Source of the DNA: an uncultured Bacteroidota bacterium
Lineage (GTDB): Bacteria > Bacteroidota > Bacteroidia > NS11-12g > UBA955
Direction of reading: 5' to 3'
Assembly: GCA_903879775.1 (NCBI GenBank)
Contig: CAIRMY010000197.1
Location: 1-29,727, forward strand
DNA: 29,727 bases
The notes below the pieces were generated by a model. The model made no database searches. It saw nothing but the letters and a program-made list of their open reading frames with translations, and was not told the origin of the DNA. The stretch's first letter is position 1. Each line of letters opens with the position of its first letter. Position numbers and translations under genes: made by a program. Of the stretch, positions 1-7,874 are shown piece after piece.

Positions 1-738
1 GAATCTCTCGAACTTGCCATTAAACCTGAAAAATTAGGTGTTGTGCCTACAGTGAAAATCAATGGTGTTTTGGTTGATGTTAAATCCCAGCCAAACGGTA
101 TTTTCAATGTAAGTTACAATCCCAATAAACCCGGCGATTATGCCTTGGAAGTGATTCTAGGACAGAAGCGACTATTGAGCGGTTTCAATGTGTTGAAACC
201 TGAATTTAGATTTATAATGGATCGTTCGAACTTAAATGCAATGGTTGGGTCAAAATGTGAATTGAGTTTAGATTCTCAATTTTTACCTAAATCAGGTGTT
301 TCGTTTAGTTCGCCAAAGGCAACCATTGTAAGGCGTAAAAATGCGTTGCAAATAACACCTACAGAAGAAGGTGTTTTCGAGGTATTTATGAAAGTGAACG
401 ATGTGGTTGTCGATAAAATAACGCTTGTTGCACAAGCACCCAATGCAATTCAAGTTGGATTGATGGATATTGGTGGCAATTTAGCAAGTTTGGAAAAAGC
501 AAATCGATTGGAATCTACAAATACGTTTTGGCAAGTTGTGAATTTTCAAATGACCGTTGTTGATCCTTTGGGAAATAAACAAACATTTAAAAGTGCAACG
601 CGATTCTTAAGAAATGAATTGAGGGAACTTGAAGCCAAAGCCCCTTTAGGAAGTACAATCATTTTTGATAATATTAAATTAGTTGGACAAACAAGCGGAT
701 CTACCCAAATTGGTCAGCCCTTAATTATGGTTAAATAA
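1..738 (+). CDS. GldM-like protein, C-terminal part (5' end outside window)
   Basis: The reading frame is already open at base 1, so this is the last 245 codons of a longer gene. The GTG at 43 is an internal Val codon. GldM/PorM proteins are inner-membrane-anchored periplasmic shafts of the type IX secretion/gliding motor, with several Ig-like domains. The visible part fits the last domains of that family: beta-rich repeats, then a linker (APNAIQVG, near bases 450-474), then a final domain containing NFQMTVVDPLG and a closing segment in which a Gly-Ser-Thr-hydrophobic turn leads to DNIKLVG and the C-terminus. The match is by family pattern, not by alignment. The next gene starts 2 bases after the stop and is also GldM-like, so the two are probably co-transcribed and may form a hetero-complex. 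It could be a true GldM or a paralogue; the missing N-terminus prevents a decision. Confidence 0.6.
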   Translation, partial: ESLELAIKPEKLGVVPTVKINGVLVDVKSQPNGIFNVSYNPNKPGDYALEVILGQKRLLSGFNVLKPEFRFIMDRSNLNAMVGSKCELSLDSQFLPKSGVSFSSPKATIVRRKNALQITPTEEGVFEVFMKVNDVVVDKITLVAQAPNAIQVGLMDIGGNLASLEKANRLESTNTFWQVVNFQMTVVDPLGNKQTFKSATRFLRNELRELEAKAPLGSTIIFDNIKLVGQTSGSTQIGQPLIMVK

Positions 739-740
739 GT

Positions 741-2120
741 ATGACAAAGTACGTTAAAATTAAAAAAGCAAAGAATTTACGATTTCGTTTAATAAGCGTT
801 TTGTATCTTCTTTTCATTTCTTTGTCTATTATTCAAATTCCAATTGAATGGTTTCGAATCAATCCAACCATGGCATCTTATTTAGCATCAACCACATCTA
901 AAGATGTAGTTGTTTTAGAAATGCGTGCCACTTTGGATGCTGTTGATCAAATTGATGCTGAATTTACTAAATCATTAGGATATGACGAGAAAAACAAAAT
1001 CTATCGTGAGCCTAATGGATATTCAAGCACCGATAATTTTTTCATTATCAAGAAGAAGAGCAAATTTTTGTTTGAAAAATTAACATCACTTAAAAACTAT
1101 TTCCAAAAAATGCCAACAACCAATCCAAAGCGAAAAGAATTTGAAAGACTTTTTGCTGGAGATTTAGAGAACGGGTTGTCGAACAATAAATTTATCTTAT
1201 GGTCAGAATGGAAATTCAAACACGTTCCAGCAACCGTTGTTAAAACACTATTGGCTGAATTGAAATTGAGGTTGAATTTACTGAATGGAGTCATTGAATT
1301 GGAAGCCAAAGGTGATAAAATTGAAAAAATTGTGATGCTAGCATACAATTTAGATGTATTAAAACCTGGCGATACTGCAACTTTTGTGGTTTCTAAAAAG
1401 GCTGAAACTAGCGTCAAAATAAACTTAGCTGGATCTCCCGTGAACGATTATAAATGGAAAGGAGATACACTCTATTTTATACCTAAAACAACCGGACAAT
1501 ACGAGGTAGTGTTTGATTCTAAAGGAGTTTTTGACAAATTAAACATTACAGTTATTCCAGCCGGATTTGATGACGATAAAAAGGAAACATTACAAACATT
1601 CTTTGTTGGAAAAAAAGCTTCTGTGAGATATACAAATGTCCTAAAAGCAGATAAAGTCATGTGCTCTTGCTCTGAATCAAATACAATTACTCAATCTTCA
1701 GGTAAAATAGAATTCACCCCCACTGTAGCTGGTTGGTGTGCATTTCAAGTGAATGGAGGCAATGGGCAGCCATTGCTTTACGATTCAATTTATATTCAAG
1801 ATTTACCAACTCCTAAAATAGTTGTCAATGGATCATCTAATGGTGCCATTTCTGTGAATAGATTGATGCAAACGCGTTCTGTTTCTATTTCTGCAATTCA
1901 TCCAGAAATGTTAAACTTTAACTACGATGTAATCAAAGTGAATTACACAATCATTGGGGTGAATAGAGAAACTAAAACATCTCAAGGAGCGAAAATTGAT
2001 TTAAGTGGCATGGATGTTGCCAAAATTAAATACTTGTTGATTAATGAAGTTGACATTAAAACAACAGTGAAACTAATAAATTTAAAAGAACCTGTATTAA
2101 TTGAAATTATCAAATCATGA
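741..2120 (+). CDS. Divergent GldM-like protein with one N-terminal membrane anchor
   Basis: 459 residues. A basic N-terminus (residues 1-16) is followed by one hydrophobic segment at about 17-34, then a long extracytoplasmic part, which is the GldM layout of a short cytoplasmic tail, one helix and a periplasmic shaft. Residues about 50-195 look helical and charged and contain a stretch resembling the GldM D1 helical domain (W-E/K-x-F-x-x-V-P-A followed by a Leu-rich helix). Beta-rich domains follow, including LKPGDTATFVV and a domain with an unusual Cys-x-Cys (MCSCSES) and a further Cys (AGWCAF), which could form a disulfide. The C-terminus is beta-rich, as in GldM D4, but poorly conserved. 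It starts 2 bases after the preceding GldM-like gene and overlaps the next gene by 4 bases (ATGA). The assignment rests on architecture and gene pairing. Confidence 0.5.
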   Translation: MTKYVKIKKAKNLRFRLISVLYLLFISLSIIQIPIEWFRINPTMASYLASTTSKDVVVLEMRATLDAVDQIDAEFTKSLGYDEKNKIYREPNGYSSTDNFFIIKKKSKFLFEKLTSLKNYFQKMPTTNPKRKEFERLFAGDLENGLSNNKFILWSEWKFKHVPATVVKTLLAELKLRLNLLNGVIELEAKGDKIEKIVMLAYNLDVLKPGDTATFVVSKKAETSVKINLAGSPVNDYKWKGDTLYFIPKTTGQYEVVFDSKGVFDKLNITVIPAGFDDDKKETLQTFFVGKKASVRYTNVLKADKVMCSCSESNTITQSSGKIEFTPTVAGWCAFQVNGGNGQPLLYDSIYIQDLPTPKIVVNGSSNGAISVNRLMQTRSVSISAIHPEMLNFNYDVIKVNYTIIGVNRETKTSQGAKIDLSGMDVAKIKYLLINEVDIKTTVKLINLKEPVLIEIIKS

Positions 2121-4240
2121 AGACCTTACGTCTAAATAGTATATTATTGTTTTTGTTAGCTGTTTCGGCTAACACGCTTTTAGGTCAGTCTATTGTTAAA
2201 ATTGCTGACGTGAAAATTGTTGCGGCTGGTGAAACATTAACGATTCCTGCGGGTTCAATCATTGAACTTGGTGCGGGTGCAGTTTTGCAAGTTGAAGGTT
2301 CATTGGTTATGAACGGTACTGCGAGCAATCCAATTCGAATTAAAAATATTGATGTTGTAAATCCAGGTTTGGGTATCGTAATTTCAAGCTCTGAAAGCCA
2401 AGGTAAAATTGAATTGTCAAACGTAATATTTGAAAATCAAATTCAACCTATTCGTTTCGATCCTTTTTGGCACAGAAAGACTGTTGAAATTAACAATATT
2501 TTTGTGACCCAATGTACTTCTGGAGAACCGCTAATTTACGTGGCAACTTCATTAACAGATTTAAGAGAAGGTAAGAAAATTTCATTCAATATGAATGGCG
2601 GTAATTTTGTGAATAATACAGCTGGAATTCTACTTGAAAATGTGGGTTCTGATGGTATTTCCTATTCGATTGAAAATTTGGTGTTTTCAGACAATCATTT
2701 GAGTGGTTCTGATAATTCATTGGGATTAATTCATTTTGATTTTGCCACTTTAGCAAAAACATCAAATGTGAAAGTTGGCAAACTTTCTTTTATCCGAAAT
2801 TATGCTGGTTCTAATCCTGTTGGTTTATCGGTATCAGGTACTGGTACCCAAGTGTTAAATGTTGATGCAATTTATCAACCTAATTTAGCTGAAGACATTT
2901 TGTTTGATAAACACATCGATAATCGTATTCCTTCAATTGTAGTTGGTAAACGCGAAGCAATTGCGGCTTCAGGTTTATCAAATATTATCACTGGCGTTTC
3001 ACACAATTTTGGTCAAGTTCGAATGACAACGATTGGTAGTCCAACAGTTGTTAAAATTATTGATTCAACTGGAAATAAAGTCGACTATAAATATTCTAAA
3101 CAAGGCGACACATTGTTGTTTGATTATATCCAAGGATATCCAGCAAAAGGTATTTTAGATAATGGCCAATTGGTGAATATTCCCAAATTGACATTAACTC
3201 CTCTTCAAGCTTTAGAGCTTAGTAAAGTTGATACCGCTGAATACAATAAGTTTTTACGTGAAAAATCAAATGGTGTTGCTGGCCAAGAGCAATCTGATGT
3301 GATTGGAATTGGCGTGAATTTACCAATGTTCAAATCTAAAGGTGAAGTGATTAAGAAAATTCACGTTTGGGAAATTGGCATGTGGGGCGGTGGAGGAATC
3401 TACGGCGGTGGCGATATTAAACATAAATTTGCACCACTACCTTCAACCATCGAAATTAGTTTGGGTGGGTATGGACAGTACAATTTTAATAGCCGTTTTA
3501 GCTTAAAAGGCTCCCTTTATTACACTGAAATTTCAATCCATAATATTTGGGCAACAGGTTTATTCTCTGGAACTTCTCCTTTGATTTCTTACGATCAAAA
3601 TTATCAGGAATTCAACTTGTCGGGAAATAGTTACCCAGTTCATTTTTGGACAAGAATGGGAATTGCTGAAGTAGAAGGAATGTGGCACTTGCGTCCTTAT
3701 CAAATTACGGCAGGTAAATCAAGTAAGTTAATTCCAACGGTTGGGTTAAGTGTAGGTATGATTTATTTCAATACCTATAGATATGCTTATACAAATCAGA
3801 AAAATGGGGAAGCTTACCCTGCTTATGTAAGCAGAATGAAGAATGAACATTTGCATAACTTGCGTGATTTAGGTTCTGAGGGACAAAATTTCCTTCCAGG
3901 TTCTAAACCATACAGTCCTATTGCCTTTAACATTGGTACTTCATTTAGTACAACCTACCTTATGAAGCGTTGGGCTTTTAAAGGCGAAATTAAGGTTGTT
4001 TACACTTCTACTGATTACCTAGACGACTTTGGTCCTGGGTTATGGTTTGGCGGTGATTACGATGCAATGAGAGCTGCTGCGTATGACAAATTGCCTGGAA
4101 TCTCTGAAGCGGATTTAAATAAAATTTCAAATTCTTCTTTGAAGGATAAAATAGCACCGAATACTCCGCGTTCTACCAACGGATTAAACGATTGGTATTT
4201 CCAAGCGCATATGGGGGCTAGTTATATCCTGTTTAAGTAA
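2117..4240 (+). CDS. Secreted beta-helix-like domain fused to a predicted outer-membrane beta-barrel
   Basis: 707 residues. The signal peptide is about residues 1-23 (basic start, Leu-rich core, LLG before Gln). Residues about 28-265 contain short repeating beta strands with small turn residues, beginning with an AGETLTIPAGSIIELGAGA stretch typical of right-handed beta-helix proteins. A middle segment (about 340-400) is helical and linker-like. From about residue 416 the sequence alternates aromatic and small residues (WEIGMWGGGGIYGGG), has several amphipathic strands, and ends in a Phe two residues from the C-terminus after an NDWYF segment, as in Bacteroidota outer-membrane barrels of the DUF6089 sort. 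Its start overlaps the stop of the GldM-like gene (ATGA), so translation is coupled. I infer an outer-membrane partner of the two GldM-like proteins. The name and the function are unknown. Confidence 0.55.
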   Translation: MKTLRLNSILLFLLAVSANTLLGQSIVKIADVKIVAAGETLTIPAGSIIELGAGAVLQVEGSLVMNGTASNPIRIKNIDVVNPGLGIVISSSESQGKIELSNVIFENQIQPIRFDPFWHRKTVEINNIFVTQCTSGEPLIYVATSLTDLREGKKISFNMNGGNFVNNTAGILLENVGSDGISYSIENLVFSDNHLSGSDNSLGLIHFDFATLAKTSNVKVGKLSFIRNYAGSNPVGLSVSGTGTQVLNVDAIYQPNLAEDILFDKHIDNRIPSIVVGKREAIAASGLSNIITGVSHNFGQVRMTTIGSPTVVKIIDSTGNKVDYKYSKQGDTLLFDYIQGYPAKGILDNGQLVNIPKLTLTPLQALELSKVDTAEYNKFLREKSNGVAGQEQSDVIGIGVNLPMFKSKGEVIKKIHVWEIGMWGGGGIYGGGDIKHKFAPLPSTIEISLGGYGQYNFNSRFSLKGSLYYTEISIHNIWATGLFSGTSPLISYDQNYQEFNLSGNSYPVHFWTRMGIAEVEGMWHLRPYQITAGKSSKLIPTVGLSVGMIYFNTYRYAYTNQKNGEAYPAYVSRMKNEHLHNLRDLGSEGQNFLPGSKPYSPIAFNIGTSFSTTYLMKRWAFKGEIKVVYTSTDYLDDFGPGLWFGGDYDAMRAAAYDKLPGISEADLNKISNSSLKDKIAPNTPRSTNGLNDWYFQAHMGASYILFK
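3877..3884 (+). repeat. TGAGGGAC octamer, copy 1
   Basis: Inside the beta-helix/barrel gene, read as TCT GAG GGA CAA (Ser-Glu-Gly-Gln). Confidence 0.6.
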
Positions 4241-4263
4241 ATAACATATTTGTTCGATATTTT

Positions 4264-4291
4264 AAAAGGGGCTGTTTACAGCCCCTTTTTT
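4264..4291 (+). terminator. Intrinsic terminator after the GldM-like operon
   Basis: An inverted repeat pairs 4264-4274 (AAAAGGGGCTG) with 4279-4289 around a four-base TTTA loop, and the 3' arm runs into a T tract. It lies 24 bases after the stop of the beta-helix/barrel gene and ends the three-gene unit. Confidence 0.85.
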
Positions 4292-4364
4292 GTGGGTTTG
4301 CAAATTTATTCACGAATACAATATGGTTTTCACAGATAATTAAGCAATCAACACTTAAAAACCC

Positions 4365-4372
4365 TAACTTTG
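4365..4372 (+). promoter_or_regulatory. Candidate -7 element (TAACTTTG) for odhB
   Basis: It is an exact match to the Bacteroidota -7 consensus TAnnTTTG, ending 10 bases before the TTG start of odhB. I see no good TTTG -33 element 19-21 bases upstream. If used, transcription would begin about 4376 and leave a leader of only about 7 bases. Confidence 0.4.
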
Positions 4373-4382
4373 CAAATATTTT

Positions 4383-5645
4383 TTGCCTCAAACTCTGGCC
4401 ATTGAAATTATCGTGCCCGCTCCGGGCGAATCTGTAAGTGAAGTAACCATTGCAAATTGGTTAGTGAAAGAAGGTGACTGGGTTGAAATGGATGCCCCTA
4501 TCGCTGAATTCGAAAGTGATAAAGCTACTTTTGAAGTGAATGCTGAAAAAGCTGGTGTTGTTGAAAAACTCATCGGAAATATTGGTGATACCATTGCCAT
4601 TAATACTGTAATCGCTGTAATTAATACCGAAGCTGCAAGACCAGCTAATGCTGCTCCGGCTGCTCCTGTAGAAGTTAAAGTTGAAAAATCAACTGTACCA
4701 ACTCCAACCGCTGCTCCAGCTGCTGCACCTGTGTCTGCTGTGCAATCTGATGTCTTGGCTTCGCCAATGGCAATTCAATTGCTCAACGAATATGGAGTAG
4801 ATCCTGCACACGTAAAAGGAACTGGCTCTAATGGTAAAATTACTAAAATGGATGCACTCGAGGCAATTGTAAAGCTTGGTGGTGTAAAACAAGTAGGTGG
4901 CTCTAAATCAACTGGTGGTAGAAATGCACGCCGTGAGAAAATGTCGAACCTTCGTAAAACAGTGTCTAAACGTTTAGTCGCTGCTAAAAACGAAACGGCC
5001 ATGTTAACCACATTCAACGAAGTGAATATGAAGCCAGTGATGGATCTTCGTGCGAAATATAAAAAACGTTTTGAAGAACAATTTGGCGTAGGTTTAGGCT
5101 TTATGAGTTTCTTTACACGTGCCGTTTGTATTGCACTTCAAGATTGGCCAGCGGTGAATGCAAGTATCGAAGGTGAAGAAATTGTTTACCACGATTATTG
5201 CGACATCTCTATTGCGGTAAGTGCTCCTAAAGGACTCGTGGTGCCTGTGATTCGCTCCGCGGAAAATATGTCCCTCGATGAAATAGAAAAAGAAGTTAAA
5301 CGTTTAGCAACCAAGGCTCGTGATAATAAATTAACAATCGACGAAATGACCGGTGGAACATTTACCATTACCAATGGCGGTGTTTTCGGTTCTATGATGT
5401 CTACACCTATTATCAATCAACCACAAAGTGGTATCCTTGGTATGCACAATATTATTGAACGCCCAATTGCCGAAAATGGTCAAGTTGTCATTCGACCAAT
5501 GATGTATTTGGCATTGAGTTATGACCACAGAATCATTGACGGTCGCGAAAGTGTGAGCTTCCTTGTGAGAGTGAAGAACTTGCTAGAGAATCCTGAAATG
5601 ATGCTTGATGGTAAAAATCCTCAAGAAAAAGTTTTAGGTTTTTAA
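4383..5645 (+). CDS. odhB: Dihydrolipoyllysine succinyltransferase, E2 of 2-oxoglutarate dehydrogenase
   Basis: 420 residues. It transfers the succinyl group from lipoyl-lysine to CoA in the TCA-cycle 2-oxoglutarate dehydrogenase complex. The N-terminal lipoyl domain (about 5-80) has the lipoylated lysine in ESDKATFEV, K47. An Ala/Pro-rich hinge (about 84-122) leads to an E1/E3-binding domain (about 125-165, ASPMAIQLLNEYGVD) and a catalytic acyltransferase domain (about 185-420) with the active-site His382 and Asp386 in DHRIIDG. Length and order are normal for the family. The start is a TTG at 4383: an in-frame stop lies at 4365-4367 and no ATG fits ahead of the lipoyl domain. No odhA (E1) is adjacent. 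A branched-chain or pyruvate E2 is less likely, given the single lipoyl domain and the sequence pattern. Confidence 0.9.
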   Translation: MPQTLAIEIIVPAPGESVSEVTIANWLVKEGDWVEMDAPIAEFESDKATFEVNAEKAGVVEKLIGNIGDTIAINTVIAVINTEAARPANAAPAAPVEVKVEKSTVPTPTAAPAAAPVSAVQSDVLASPMAIQLLNEYGVDPAHVKGTGSNGKITKMDALEAIVKLGGVKQVGGSKSTGGRNARREKMSNLRKTVSKRLVAAKNETAMLTTFNEVNMKPVMDLRAKYKKRFEEQFGVGLGFMSFFTRAVCIALQDWPAVNASIEGEEIVYHDYCDISIAVSAPKGLVVPVIRSAENMSLDEIEKEVKRLATKARDNKLTIDEMTGGTFTITNGGVFGSMMSTPIINQPQSGILGMHNIIERPIAENGQVVIRPMMYLALSYDHRIIDGRESVSFLVRVKNLLENPEMMLDGKNPQEKVLGF

Positions 5646-6514
5646 TGCATAACCACGACCACCACGATCATCACCTAGAAATGGGGAGGAAATTCCTTTT
5701 AGGAATTATTCTGAACTTTGTTTTTGTGTTGATTGAGCTTGGTTTTGGATATCAAATAAATTCATTATCCCTTCTTGCCGATGCTTGGCACAACCTAGGT
5801 GATGTAGCAGGACTACTCATCAGTTGGTTTGCGTTTAAAATGGCAACCAAAAGTCCTACCTCATCCTATACATACGGATTTAGCAAAGGCACAATTCTCG
5901 CTTCTTTAGCAAATTGTATTTTGCTCTTTATAGCGGTGAGTTCTATGGGTTGGGACGCAGTTCATCGGCTTAACACAGTTGAACATCCAGATGGTTATAT
6001 TGTGAGTATTGTTGCGGGTATTGGTGTTGTTATCAATACGTTAACGGCCCTCATTTTCATGCGTAGCAATGAACTGAATAACCGAGCGGCTTTTTTGCAT
6101 ATGGCGGCAGATGCCCTTGTGAGTGTTGCTGTTGTGATTGGTGGATTTGCAATGTCAAAATGGGGTTGGCAATGGATAGATCCTGTTTTAGGATTGGCAA
6201 TTTGCGTTGTGATTTTATGGGGGACATTGGGTCTCTTTACGAGTAGTTTAAAGCTGAGTTTAGATGGAGTTCCTGAAGGAATTGATTCTATCAAAATTCA
6301 ACAATCAATTGAAGAAATTGAAGGTGTAGATAAAGTAAGAGATTTGCACTTGTGGGCAATTAGTACAACCCGAAATGCACTCACGGCTACAATTCTTTTA
6401 AAATCTAATGTTTCATTAGAGAATCAAGAAATCCTTAAATATCAAATTCGAGAATTGTTATATAAACAAAAGATTCAACACACCACACTTGAAACGACTT
6501 ATTCTTTAGATTAA
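5645..6514 (+). CDS. Cation diffusion facilitator (CzcD/ZitB type) metal exporter
   Basis: 289 residues, an inner-membrane exporter of Zn2+ and related divalent ions driven by proton exchange. The His/Asp-rich N-terminus (MHNHDHHDHH) probably binds metal in the cytoplasm. About six membrane helices follow. The transport-site residues of the family are visible as H49 and D53 in helix 2 (DAWHNLGD) and H152 and D156 in helix 5 (HMAADA). Residues after about 210 form the soluble C-terminal domain. The ATG overlaps the odhB stop by one base (TAATG), so the gene is translationally coupled to odhB, with no obvious metabolic link. Substrate is inferred from the family; Cd or Co is also possible. Confidence 0.9.
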   Translation: MHNHDHHDHHLEMGRKFLLGIILNFVFVLIELGFGYQINSLSLLADAWHNLGDVAGLLISWFAFKMATKSPTSSYTYGFSKGTILASLANCILLFIAVSSMGWDAVHRLNTVEHPDGYIVSIVAGIGVVINTLTALIFMRSNELNNRAAFLHMAADALVSVAVVIGGFAMSKWGWQWIDPVLGLAICVVILWGTLGLFTSSLKLSLDGVPEGIDSIKIQQSIEEIEGVDKVRDLHLWAISTTRNALTATILLKSNVSLENQEILKYQIRELLYKQKIQHTTLETTYSLD

Positions 6515-6530
6515 GAAATAATTTCTCCGT

Positions 6531-6561
6531 TTTGGGTTTTCGTTTTTTCTTCCTAACTTTA
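6531..6561 (+). promoter_or_regulatory. Bacteroidota-type promoter upstream of the DUF2851 gene
   Basis: TTTG at 6531-6534, a 19-base spacer, then TAACTTTA at 6554-6561, one base off TAnnTTTG. Both elements and the spacing fit the consensus. Predicted start of transcription is about 6565. Confidence 0.5.
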
Positions 6562-6569
6562 ATCAAAGT

Positions 6570-6576
6570 AAGGAGG
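6570..6576 (+). promoter_or_regulatory. Strong Shine-Dalgarno site (AAGGAGG) for the DUF2851 gene
   Basis: A full anti-16S match lies 7 bases before the GTG at 6584 and fixes that start. Bacteroidota genes rarely use such sites, and I noticed no other this strong in the window. Confidence 0.75.
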
Positions 6577-6583
6577 AAATACT

Positions 6584-7834
6584 GTGAAAGAGGATGTTAT
6601 TCAACAATTTTGGAAGTCAAAATTGGCCCTGGGTAAGGCGTTAAAAACAACCCAAAATCAATCTATTGTCATTCGGAATTTTGGTCAGTTAAATCTTGGT
6701 CAAGGTCCCGACTTTTCAGGTGCTGAAATCGAAATCGACAATGTGCTACAATGCGGGTCAGTGGAAATACATGTCAACTCAAAAGAATGGTTTGAACACC
6801 ACCATGAAACCGATGAAAAATACCAAACTGTAGTACTTCATGTTGTTTGGGAAAATTCTGTGGATGTCATCGATTTATCGGGTCGGATGCTACCTGTAAT
6901 TGAGCTAAAGCAATTTTTTACAGAAAAAGATTTGCAAAAATCGCAACAGATTTTAGCACTTAATGGTGAATTTCCATGTCAGCTGTTTCATTCTTCTGTT
7001 TTGATTTCAGATAAATACCAGCAATTGGTTTTTGCCCAATCGAAACGATGGGATCGAAAGGTGATGGATGTTATGCTCCTTCATCATGAATATAGAGGTG
7101 ATTGGCAAAAGGTTATTATGGTTCAAGTGGCAAAATATTGGATGGATCATCAAAATCGGAATTCTATGTTAGTACTCGTGAAAGATGCATTTCTGCCGAG
7201 ATTGCAGAGATTTAATGAGCAAGAAATGCTTGCATTTTGGATGGGTCAGAGCCAAATAAATTTGGATCATTTATTTCAACTGGAACATAAAAATCAGATT
7301 TTTTCAAAATTCTTATTTTTAAAGAAAAAATTTGAAATGAATCCCATTCATTTACACTGGTATTTTGGTCGAGTGAGGCCCAATGCATTTCCCGATATTC
7401 GACTTTGGCAATGGGCTAAGTGGGTTGGCAATCAAAATGCCCGGTTTTCACATTGGTTGGAATATAAAGATTACCCAGAATTAGTGAATGCTTTGAGTAT
7501 TGGAATTGAAGTTCATAGACCTTTTAAATGCGAGACAGAGACAATGGTCAATGGATTACAACATATACATCAATTAATTATCAATGCAATTGTACCAATT
7601 TGGCTCGCTTATGCAACTTTGCATGAAGATAAATCACTAATGAATAATGCGTTAGGTATTTTAGAGCAGCTACCTCCGGAGAACAATGCCATTACTAAAA
7701 AGATGCATTGGATGAATATTTTAAATGCTTCGGCAAAACACAGTCAGCAACTAATGGGACAGTATGATCATTACTGTGTTCCGAAGAAATGTTTGGAATG
7801 TTTGGTTGGTCAATCCTATCTAAAATCAACATAG
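6584..7834 (+). CDS. DUF2851 family protein
   Basis: 416 residues, a soluble protein without signal peptide or membrane helices. The N-terminal half carries the family's recognisable stretch of GQGPDFSGAEIEID followed by GSVEIHVNSKEWFEHHH with clustered His and acidic residues, which could coordinate metal. The C-terminal half is helical and ends in a Cys-rich patch (CVPKKCLECLVG), another possible metal site. DUF2851 proteins are common in Bacteroidota and have no established function as far as I know. The GTG start is supported by the AAGGAGG site 7 bases upstream and a good promoter before it. The gene stands alone: the next gene has its own promoter element 28 bases after this stop. Confidence 0.8.
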   Translation: MKEDVIQQFWKSKLALGKALKTTQNQSIVIRNFGQLNLGQGPDFSGAEIEIDNVLQCGSVEIHVNSKEWFEHHHETDEKYQTVVLHVVWENSVDVIDLSGRMLPVIELKQFFTEKDLQKSQQILALNGEFPCQLFHSSVLISDKYQQLVFAQSKRWDRKVMDVMLLHHEYRGDWQKVIMVQVAKYWMDHQNRNSMLVLVKDAFLPRLQRFNEQEMLAFWMGQSQINLDHLFQLEHKNQIFSKFLFLKKKFEMNPIHLHWYFGRVRPNAFPDIRLWQWAKWVGNQNARFSHWLEYKDYPELVNALSIGIEVHRPFKCETETMVNGLQHIHQLIINAIVPIWLAYATLHEDKSLMNNALGILEQLPPENNAITKKMHWMNILNASAKHSQQLMGQYDHYCVPKKCLECLVGQSYLKST

Positions 7835-7861
7835 AATGTAAGTTTATTAGTGGATTCGGGT

Positions 7862-7869
7862 TACTTTTG
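7862..7869 (+). promoter_or_regulatory. Candidate -7 element (TACTTTTG) for lhgO
   Basis: An exact TAnnTTTG match ends 5 bases before the lhgO ATG at 7875. No clear -33 TTTG is visible. An out-of-frame ATG at 7871 would lie at or before the predicted transcription start, which favours 7875 as the true start. Confidence 0.4.
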
Positions 7870-7874
7870 TATGA

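Noticed and set aside
43..45. GTG at 43 as the start of the first gene
   Set aside because: The frame is open with coding-like sequence back to base 1, so the gene enters from outside the window.
5995..6294. Open frame antisense to the CDF transporter
   Set aside because: It lies wholly opposite a well-supported membrane protein gene and has no recognisable domain or start context.
7871..7873. ATG at 7871 as a start codon
   Set aside because: It is out of frame with lhgO and lies at or before the predicted transcription start.
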